A DNA stretch of 64,000 nucleotides, from contig NZ_FOSQ01000002.1 of NCBI RefSeq assembly GCF_900114315.1, positions 558,001-622,000 of the forward strand, read 5' to 3'. Shown here piece by piece: positions 58,664 through 64,000 of the stretch (the first letter of the stretch is position 1; every line of letters starts with the position of its first letter). The DNA comes from Falsiroseomonas stagni DSM 19981 (GTDB lineage Bacteria > Pseudomonadota > Alphaproteobacteria > Acetobacterales > Acetobacteraceae). Position numbers and translations under genes: made by a program. The notes beneath the pieces were generated by a model, which worked only from the letters and a program-made list of their open reading frames with translations, searched no databases and was not told where the DNA came from.

Positions 58664-59556
58664 CCGCCACCATCCCCGCCCGCGGCAAGCTGCGCGAAGC
58701 GCTCGACTACCTCCTCTGGTTCTACACCCCCTTCAAGCGCATGAGCGCGCGGGACATCTACGAACTCGTCTCCACCCATTCCTTCAGCAAGCGCGGCCTC
58801 TACCTCAACCTCGGCTACTGGCGTGATGCCTCGACGATCGACGAGGCCTGCGAGGCCATGGTGATGCTGGTGGCGGAAAGCGCCGGGATCGGCCCCGGCC
58901 AGGACATCGTCGATGTCGGCTTCGGCTTCGCGGACCAGGACATGCTGTGGATGCAGCGCCTGGCACCGCGGTCCATCACCGGGCTGAACGTCACGACCTC
59001 CCAGGTGCTGACAGGCCAGAAGCGCGTGGCGGAAGCGGGCATGGCAGACCGCATCACGCTCATGGAGGCCTCCGCCACCGCCATGCCGCTGCCCGATGCC
59101 AGCGCGGATGCGGTGCTGGGCGTCGAATGCGCCTTCCACTTCGACACGCGGGAACGTTTCTTCGGGGAGGCGATGCGCGTGCTGCGCCCCGGCGGCCGAA
59201 TCGCCCTCGCCGACGTCATCCGCAACGACCCGGAACCCGCCGGCTTCGGCCGCCGCATGCAGGACTTCAACTGGAAGTTCTTCATGCAGAAATACGCAGT
59301 GCCGGAAGCGAATGCGGATGACCGCGCCAGCTACGCCGCCAAGCTTCGCGCCGCCGGCTTCATCGATGTGGAGGTCCGCTCCATCCGGCACGAAGTCTAT
59401 CCCGGCCTGCACCGCTTCATGGCGACGGATCCGGACATGCTCAAGCGCTTCCACCCCATCGCGCGCATGCCCTACAAGCTGTCGCTGCGCTTCAGCCCTG
59501 ACAAGGTCTACAGCGCCTATGACTACATCCTGGCCACCGGGCGGAAGCCGGGCTGA
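58660..59556 (+). CDS. class I SAM-dependent methyltransferase (EryG/UbiE-like), probable tailoring enzyme
   Basis: This 298-residue protein has a SAM-binding Rossmann core: DVGFGFADQD (about 85-95), then GLNVTTSQV, an acidic residue near LMEASATAMPLPD, and VLRPGGRIALADV. The N-terminal part (FSKRGLYLNLGYWRDASTIDEAC) resembles natural-product O-methyltransferases such as EryG. It is the last gene of the operon, overlapping the oxidase fragment by ATGA. It would most likely methylate a hydroxyl or a carboxyl of the released product, or of a chain still on the line. The second Gly of the usual GxGxG is retained (GFGF). The substrate cannot be read from sequence. Confidence 0.88.
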   Translation: MTATIPARGKLREALDYLLWFYTPFKRMSARDIYELVSTHSFSKRGLYLNLGYWRDASTIDEACEAMVMLVAESAGIGPGQDIVDVGFGFADQDMLWMQRLAPRSITGLNVTTSQVLTGQKRVAEAGMADRITLMEASATAMPLPDASADAVLGVECAFHFDTRERFFGEAMRVLRPGGRIALADVIRNDPEPAGFGRRMQDFNWKFFMQKYAVPEANADDRASYAAKLRAAGFIDVEVRSIRHEVYPGLHRFMATDPDMLKRFHPIARMPYKLSLRFSPDKVYSAYDYILATGRKPG

Positions 59557-59581
59557 GCCACAGCGCGCAAGCCGGGCTGAG
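59545..59581 (+). repeat. 13-bp direct repeat spanning the methyltransferase stop
   Basis: AAGCCGGGCTGAG occurs at 59545-59557 and again at 59569-59581. The first copy holds the stop codon of the methyltransferase, and the second repeats its last codons and the TGA in the 26-bp gap before the convergent MBOAT gene. It looks like a small tandem duplication of the gene end. No clear terminator hairpin with a T-run is visible in the gap. Confidence 0.8.
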
Positions 59582-59582
59582 T

Positions 59583-60902
59583 TCAGAAGAACTGGTACAG
59601 CAGGGGCGGCGGCTGCAGCCCCAGCCACAGGGCGCCCAGCAGCGCCGCCAGTTGCACCAGGGCGAGCCAGCCTTGCCGGGCCGCCAGCGCCGGCCCGGCC
59701 CGATCTGCCAGCCACGCCCCCGCCGGCAGCACCACCGCCAGCACCGCGCAGACGATGATCGCCGCCAGCGGAACCGTGAGGAACAGCAGCGGCGTGACGG
59801 CCCCCGCCGGCAGCCACAGGAACATCAGCGCCAGCACGAAAGTGCCGACCGCGCCAACGGACGAGGCCAGCCCATAGCCACGCCCGCGCTTCAACGCCGC
59901 ATAGCCCGCCTTGCCGAGCCGCCGCGCCAGCAGCGTCTGCGCCACCTTGTTCACCCCCGCCGCCGCGCCCAGCAGCAGTCCATAGAGCGCGAAGCGAAGG
60001 CCGATCCCATGCCAGAGCCCCATCAGCAGGAAGGTGCCGCAATAGGCGAGCGCCCCCAGCCAATGCGCCTGCTTCGTCGCGCCCGTCGCGCCCAGCAGCC
60101 ATTTCAGCAGCGGGTTGAAGACATAGAGGCGAAACCAATCGGACAGGCTGATGTGCCAGCGCGACCAGACCGCCAGCATGTTCTCGGCCGCCCAGGGACA
60201 ATCGAAATTCCCGGGCAGGCGCATCCCCATCAGCCCGGCCAGCGACACCGCCAGGCGCGAATACCCCGCGAAACTCAGCCAGAGCCACAGCGCGAAGCCC
60301 AGCGCAGCCCCCGCAAGGGCCACCGCCCCCGCATCAACCCGCATCGTCGCCTGCTGGAAGACCCACCAGGGCGCCGCCGCCATCACCACCAGCCCGAACA
60401 ACCCGCCCGCCACGCCCACGCCGTGCCGCAACCAGGCGTCGCGCATGGGCCAGGCCGCGGGTGCCGCGAGGTCATCGAGGAAATCCTGCGCGCGCCCGAT
60501 CGGCCCGGCCAGGAAACTCGGCGGGAACAGCAGCCATGCCATCAGCGACAGCAGCGGCGCCTCCGCCGGGGCCTCACCCTCCGCGACATCGACCAGAAGC
60601 TGGATCAGGCGGAACAGGACGTAGGAAAGCCCGATGCTTCCGCCAAGCCCGATGGGAGGCAGAAGGCCGAGCGCTGGCAGGACCTCCCTGACCATCAGGA
60701 AGAATCCGACCAGCGCGGCAATCGCGGGCGCCAGCAGCCGCGGCCGCGCCGCCACCGGCCTCGCCATCGCGCATCCCGCCAGCGCCATCACCGGCACCGG
60801 CAGCATCGCCGCCGGTGTCGGCGCCAGCCACGCGACCATCGCCAGCCCGCCGGCGACGAAGGCGACGGCCCGCGCGCGCACGGCCAGCACCATCGCCGCC
60901 AT
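59583..60902 (-). CDS. MBOAT-family membrane-bound O-acyltransferase (DltB/AlgI-like)
   Basis: This 439-residue integral membrane protein has ten or so hydrophobic segments. It carries the MBOAT signature AVWSRWHISLSDWFRLYVF near residues 245-260 and the conserved His in LMGLWHGIGLRFALYG near 296-300. MBOAT enzymes move acyl groups onto hydroxyl or amine acceptors in or at the membrane. The frame is open upstream of the ATG at 60902 and reads DLPPAWDLISPFFLLV, a typical MBOAT start, so the true start may be an unusual CTG overlapping the radical SAM gene end. It is the third gene of the minus-strand set MaoC-radical SAM-MBOAT and converges on the polyketide operon. It could acylate the polyketide or take part in its release; both are inferences. 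Confidence 0.88.
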   Translation of the reverse strand: MAAMVLAVRARAVAFVAGGLAMVAWLAPTPAAMLPVPVMALAGCAMARPVAARPRLLAPAIAALVGFFLMVREVLPALGLLPPIGLGGSIGLSYVLFRLIQLLVDVAEGEAPAEAPLLSLMAWLLFPPSFLAGPIGRAQDFLDDLAAPAAWPMRDAWLRHGVGVAGGLFGLVVMAAAPWWVFQQATMRVDAGAVALAGAALGFALWLWLSFAGYSRLAVSLAGLMGMRLPGNFDCPWAAENMLAVWSRWHISLSDWFRLYVFNPLLKWLLGATGATKQAHWLGALAYCGTFLLMGLWHGIGLRFALYGLLLGAAAGVNKVAQTLLARRLGKAGYAALKRGRGYGLASSVGAVGTFVLALMFLWLPAGAVTPLLFLTVPLAAIIVCAVLAVVLPAGAWLADRAGPALAARQGWLALVQLAALLGALWLGLQPPPLLYQFF

Positions 60903-60948
60903 GACCAGCAGGAAAAACGGCGAGATCAGGTCCCAGGCGGGAGGCAGG

Positions 60949-62571
60949 TCACTCGGCAGCTTGCGGCAGTTCCGACGCTTCGGGCAGTTGCGCCAGGTTC
61001 CCGGCGGCCAGCTGGCGCTTCATCAGCGCGTTGATCTCCGCCTGCCATTGCCGGATCTGCGCGAAATCGTAGCCCTGGTCATACAGGTAGGCCATGTACC
61101 AGAGCGACGTATCGGGATCGATATGCGTGCTCTCGATTGCCTGGAACATCTCCAGCTTGATGCGCGATGCCTGCTCATGGCTCATCGTCGCATGGGACCA
61201 TTTGTTGCCCATGCCGGTCAGGCCGTATTCCGCCCGCTTCTCATGCACCAGCGTGTGGGGCATGTAGTAGAATTCCTTCAGGGAATAGAACCGCACGCCG
61301 TTGTCGCGGATGAAGTCGATATTCTCCTGGATCGTGCCGTCATCCTCCCCCGGGAAGCCCAGCACGAAGGCGGCGAGGTAGTCGATGTCGTGCTTGTTGA
61401 GCAGCTGGACGCCCTCGGCAAATTGCCGGGACGTCGCGCGCTTGTTCATGTTCCGCAGCACCTTGTCGCTGGCGGATTCGATGCCGAGGTAGACACCCTT
61501 GCAGCCGCTGTCCTTCATCATCCGGACGGTCTCGTCATCAACGTACTGGACGCGGAGGAAGGAGAACCATTCGAAGTCGTACTCCGCGAAGATCTTGATC
61601 AGCTCGCGGAAGCGGTGCGGCGGGACGTTGAAGGTATCGTCGATGAAGATGACGCGGTCGATGCCGCCGATGCGCATCAGGCTATCCAGATGGGCGCGTA
61701 CATGCTCCGCCTCCACCGTCTGCCAGGGCCCCGCGGTGGTGGGGTATGAACAGAAGGCACAGGCGAAGGGACAGCCGGAGGCCGTGCGGATCTGGATGGT
61801 GCGGTTCAGGAAAGGCAGGTGGTGCTGGTCCCAGGTGGGCGGGCAATCCTTCAGCGACAGCAGCGGCTCGTTCCAGACCTTCGGGCCGAGTTCGAAGCTC
61901 CCGCCCTCCATCCGCCCGTCGATGCGCGCCAGGTTCCGCACCGCATCCATCGTCGCCTGGCCGCGCCGCGCCGCCAGCAGGTCGCGCAGGTCGGTCTCTG
62001 AATTGAAGGCGTGCAGCACGTAGCGGATGCCGTAGCGCCGCATCCGCTGCGCGAAGGCGGCGGGATCGCCATTGATCGTCTCCGCATTCGCGAAGGCGCC
62101 GCCCAGCACGATGTCCATCTCCGGATCGAGCGCGCGCAGCCGCTTCGCCACCCCGCCCACTTCCTTCCAGGAAAGGTAGAAGGTGGAGGAGATGCCGACC
62201 AGCGGCGGCCGCCGGCAGTTCCGGTACGCCTCCTCGAACCAGTCCCACTCGCTGTCGAGGTTGTTGATGACCCGCACGCGATAGCCGAACTGGGCGAGGT
62301 AGTTGATGAGGTGGACACCCGCCATGGAGGGCAGGTTCCAGATGTTCAGCATCTCCCGCCGCTGCTGCCAGTCGCCCTGCTCGAAGTAGCGGCCATGCAC
62401 ACGGCGATTGATGTAGTCGAGGTGGGATCGGAAGCGCCCCTCATGCAGCACCATCCGGGGATAGACGAGGTGCTTGTAGAGGTCGCTGCGGTCCAGCGGC
62501 AGGTTGCCGAAGCCCTCATAGTCCACGACATTGGACTGCGTGACCAGGATGAGGTCGAGCTGGTCATCCAT
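60949..62571 (-). CDS. B12-binding-type radical SAM enzyme
   Basis: This 540-residue protein has an N-terminal alpha/beta region like cobalamin-binding domains (about 80-210, HLINYLAQFGYRVRVINN, PLVGISSTF, DIVLGGAFA), but without the base-off DxHxxG motif. The radical SAM cluster motif CxxxCxxC follows at Cys267, Cys271 and Cys274 (CPFACAFC). Later motifs include VIFIDDTFN, GVYLGIESASDKVL and AAFVLGFPGEDD. Members of this class methylate unactivated carbons or carry out other radical steps in natural-product and lipid pathways. The start overlaps the MaoC-like gene stop by 8 bases, so they are co-expressed. In this setting it could add a methyl or rearrange the polyketide. The reaction cannot be inferred further. 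Confidence 0.9.
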   Translation of the reverse strand: MDDQLDLILVTQSNVVDYEGFGNLPLDRSDLYKHLVYPRMVLHEGRFRSHLDYINRRVHGRYFEQGDWQQRREMLNIWNLPSMAGVHLINYLAQFGYRVRVINNLDSEWDWFEEAYRNCRRPPLVGISSTFYLSWKEVGGVAKRLRALDPEMDIVLGGAFANAETINGDPAAFAQRMRRYGIRYVLHAFNSETDLRDLLAARRGQATMDAVRNLARIDGRMEGGSFELGPKVWNEPLLSLKDCPPTWDQHHLPFLNRTIQIRTASGCPFACAFCSYPTTAGPWQTVEAEHVRAHLDSLMRIGGIDRVIFIDDTFNVPPHRFRELIKIFAEYDFEWFSFLRVQYVDDETVRMMKDSGCKGVYLGIESASDKVLRNMNKRATSRQFAEGVQLLNKHDIDYLAAFVLGFPGEDDGTIQENIDFIRDNGVRFYSLKEFYYMPHTLVHEKRAEYGLTGMGNKWSHATMSHEQASRIKLEMFQAIESTHIDPDTSLWYMAYLYDQGYDFAQIRQWQAEINALMKRQLAAGNLAQLPEASELPQAAE

Positions 62572-63010
62572 GCGCGCCGGCCTCCGTGGTGAAACCGACG
62601 GTCGCCTTGCCGCGCGCGACCACGGCGCCGGCTTCGTCCGTCGCCTCGATCCGCAGCACGAGGGAGCGCACGGCGTCCGACACCTGATCCACCGTTCCGG
62701 CGACCGTCACCCGCGTACCCACGATCACCGGCGCAACGAAGGACATGTTGACCCCCAGCAGCAAGGCGTTCCGCCCGGGCAGGACCATCCCGATCAGGCG
62801 GGAGACATAGCCCACCAGCAGCGCCCCATGCGCCACACGGCCAGCGAACCCACGGGATGTTGCGAAGCCGGCATCAACATGCAAGGGGCTGCGGTCCCCG
62901 GTCAGCGCCGCAAAGCCGTCCACGGCGTCCAAATCCATGAGACACGTGATCTCCGCCCGATGCCCGGGGACGACGTCCTCGAACTGCAGAGCCGACGCTT
63001 CGGAGGCCAC
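62564..63010 (-). CDS. MaoC-like hot-dog (R)-specific enoyl hydratase/dehydratase
   Basis: From GTG 63010 the product is 148 residues, the usual size of a single-domain MaoC-like hydratase. The catalytic pattern DGFAALTGDRSPLHVD is present, with Asp39 and His44 in the expected spacing, followed by GRVAHGALLVGY. Such enzymes add or remove water across (R)-3-hydroxyacyl or enoyl thioesters. A TTG at 63082 and a GTG at 63046 are possible longer starts, but the chosen GTG has a GGGGA site upstream and gives a family-length protein. It heads the minus-strand set and diverges from the FkbH-like gene. It might dehydrate a chain in trans or act on a precursor CoA ester. Confidence 0.85.
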   Translation of the reverse strand: MASEASALQFEDVVPGHRAEITCLMDLDAVDGFAALTGDRSPLHVDAGFATSRGFAGRVAHGALLVGYVSRLIGMVLPGRNALLLGVNMSFVAPVIVGTRVTVAGTVDQVSDAVRSLVLRIEATDEAGAVVARGKATVGFTTEAGAHG

Positions 63011-63076
63011 GCGATTCCAGTCCCCAGCTTGATTTCCTTGTGCCACGTTACGATCCCGCCGATCAAGCGCGACGCT

Positions 63077-63104
63077 TTGCAATGGAGTCCGGCGCAGATA
63101 TCCT
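63077..63104 (+). promoter_or_regulatory. candidate promoter for the FkbH-like gene
   Basis: TTGCAA (63077-63082), a 16-bp spacer and TATCCT (63099-63104) make a fair sigma-70-like promoter about 35 bp before the chosen ATG at 63139. It lies in the 128-bp divergent region 63011-63138 between the MaoC-like and FkbH-like genes. I see no clear matching promoter for the minus-strand direction. Confidence 0.35.
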
Positions 63105-63138
63105 GTACCGGAACATCGTGGAGGAAGGTCGGGTCAGG

Positions 63139-64000
63139 ATGCCCTTGGATACGATGGACCGCACCCGGGTGAAGGACGGCATCGCCCGTGCCCGCGCGGC
63201 CGTCGCCGAGGGCGATGTCCCGGCCGCCCTGGCCATCCTGCGCGCGACCATCGGGGCGGAGACGGATTTCCTCGACCAGCTTCGCGCAGCCCGGCTGACC
63301 AGCGGAATCGATGGCGCCGCCCACGGCCTCAGGCCGCTGCGCCTGGCCATCGCCGGCGCCACGACGCTCGATCACCTGATCCCGCCGCTGCAACTCTGGC
63401 TGACCCTGGCCGGCTTCGCGCCCGCCATCCACCTGGCCCCCTTCGACACCGCCACTGCCTCCATTCTCGATCCCGGCAGCGAACTCCACGCCTTCCGCCC
63501 CGATCTGGTCTGGCTCTTCACCACCCATCGCGACCACGACCTGGCTCTTGCCCCCGGCGCCACGCCGGATGCCGTCCGCGCCGCCGTCTCCCGCGCCGTC
63601 GCCGCCCGCGTCGCGCTGTGGGATGCGTTGCGGGCCCGGGGCTGCCTCGTGATGGAGAACAACGCGCCGGTGCCGGCGGATGACGCTGCCGGCAACCTGT
63701 CGGGCGCGGCCTCCTGGGGCGGTCGCACGGCGCTCCGCCTCCTCAATGCCGAACTCGCCTTCGCGGCACCATCCGGCGTCGTGCTGTTCGACCTGGATCA
63801 TGTCGCCGCACGGCATGGCCGCCGCGCCTGGCACGATCCGCGCTACTGGTTCCACTCCAAGCATGCGGTGGCGCCGGATGCGACCGGCGTGCTCGCCCAT
63901 GCCGCGGCCCGCCTCATCGCCGGCGCGCGGGGCCTCGCCCGCAAATGCCTGGTGCTCGACCTCGACAACACGCTCTGGGGCGGCGTCATCGGTGATGACG
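63139..64000 (+). CDS. FkbH-like HAD-superfamily protein, N-terminal part (runs off the window)
   Basis: About 287 residues are visible. The first part (LRLAIAGATTLDHLIPPLQL, APFDTATASILDPGSELHAF, RPDLVWLF) matches the extra N-terminal domain of FkbH-like proteins. At residues 272-280 the HAD motif LVLDLDNTLWGG begins, with Asp274 and Asp276. FkbH-like enzymes load a glyceryl group from 1,3-bisphosphoglycerate onto a carrier protein, giving starter units or, with partners, methoxymalonyl-ACP. ATG 63139 was chosen because GGAGGAAGG precedes it and a candidate promoter lies between it and an alternative in-frame ATG at 63082. With an N-terminal free ACP in PKS-A and no obvious loading AT, a role in making the starter is attractive but unproven. 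Confidence 0.9.
   Translation, partial: MPLDTMDRTRVKDGIARARAAVAEGDVPAALAILRATIGAETDFLDQLRAARLTSGIDGAAHGLRPLRLAIAGATTLDHLIPPLQLWLTLAGFAPAIHLAPFDTATASILDPGSELHAFRPDLVWLFTTHRDHDLALAPGATPDAVRAAVSRAVAARVALWDALRARGCLVMENNAPVPADDAAGNLSGAASWGGRTALRLLNAELAFAAPSGVVLFDLDHVAARHGRRAWHDPRYWFHSKHAVAPDATGVLAHAAARLIAGARGLARKCLVLDLDNTLWGGVIGDD

Noticed and set aside
63046-63082. Longer starts for the MaoC-like gene (TTG 63082, GTG 63046) and ATG 63082 for the FkbH-like gene
   Set aside because: The longer forms add non-family residues, and for the FkbH-like gene the ATG at 63082 lacks a ribosome-binding site and lies within the candidate promoter.
1-64000. tRNA, rRNA, CRISPR or insertion sequences
   Set aside because: No recognisable tRNA or rRNA stretch, spaced repeat array or transposase was found on reading the window.

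Overview
The window is very GC-rich DNA and is dominated by one long, unidirectional hybrid polyketide/non-ribosomal peptide operon, about 52 kb at roughly 7424-59556 on the plus strand. Codon use, the many four-base start/stop overlaps and the flanking house genes (RND efflux pair, AarF/UbiB-type kinase, a DUF6200-like small protein) suggest a high-GC alphaproteobacterium, possibly of the Acetobacteraceae (Roseomonas-like). That placement is an inference from style, not a measurement.

Left flank (1-7158), all on the minus strand: the start of an unidentified gene, an RND permease, its periplasmic adaptor, an ABC1/UbiB-family kinase-like membrane protein, a small acidic protein ending in nine Asp, and a small basic protein. 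A 265-bp divergent region (7159-7423) separates this block from the biosynthetic operon. It holds a strong 13-bp inverted repeat and a candidate promoter.

Assembly line (7424-59556), in order: type II thioesterase; PKS-A (ACP0, then module 1 KS-AT-cMT-KR-ACP, module 2 KS-DH-ER-KR-ACP); PKS-B (module 3 KS-[degenerate DH]-[degenerate ER]-KR-ACP followed by a second KR after the ACP); PKS-C (module 4 KS-AT-MT-cMT-KR-ACP); PKS-D (module 5 KS-DH-KR-ACP); NRPS-E (TubC-type docking domain-Cy-A with an oxidase-like insert-PCP, predicted Cys); PKS-F (module 6 KS-DH-cMT-ER-KR-ACP); PKS-G (module 7 KS-DH-cMT-KR-ACP, module 8 KS-DH-ER-KR-ACP); PKS-H (module 9 KS-AT-DH-cMT-KR-ACP); a small oxidase-like protein; and a SAM methyltransferase. 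Every junction in the operon overlaps by 4-14 bases. Matching C-terminal acidic tails and N-terminal coils suggest the proteins work in gene order. The expected product is a C-methylated polyketide with one cysteine-derived thiazoline or thiazole.

Several things set this line apart. Only three of nine modules carry an AT, and in most AT-less modules the linkers that normally flank an AT are still present. Four of the five methyltransferase modules have a ketoreductase whose catalytic Tyr is His. The azoline oxidase appears split into two complementary pieces, one inside the A domain and one encoded at the far end of the operon. PKS-B has an extra KR after its ACP. KS-AT blocks of modules 4 and 9 are a near-identical 1.8-kb duplication. 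No chain-terminating thioesterase domain is present, and the last PKS ends in a docking-like tail.

Right flank (59583-64000): a convergent minus-strand set (MaoC-like hydratase, B12-type radical SAM protein, MBOAT acyltransferase) and, divergent from it, the N-terminal half of an FkbH-like HAD protein running off the window. These probably belong to the same cluster, so the cluster likely continues to the right. No RNA genes, insertion sequences or CRISPR arrays were seen.
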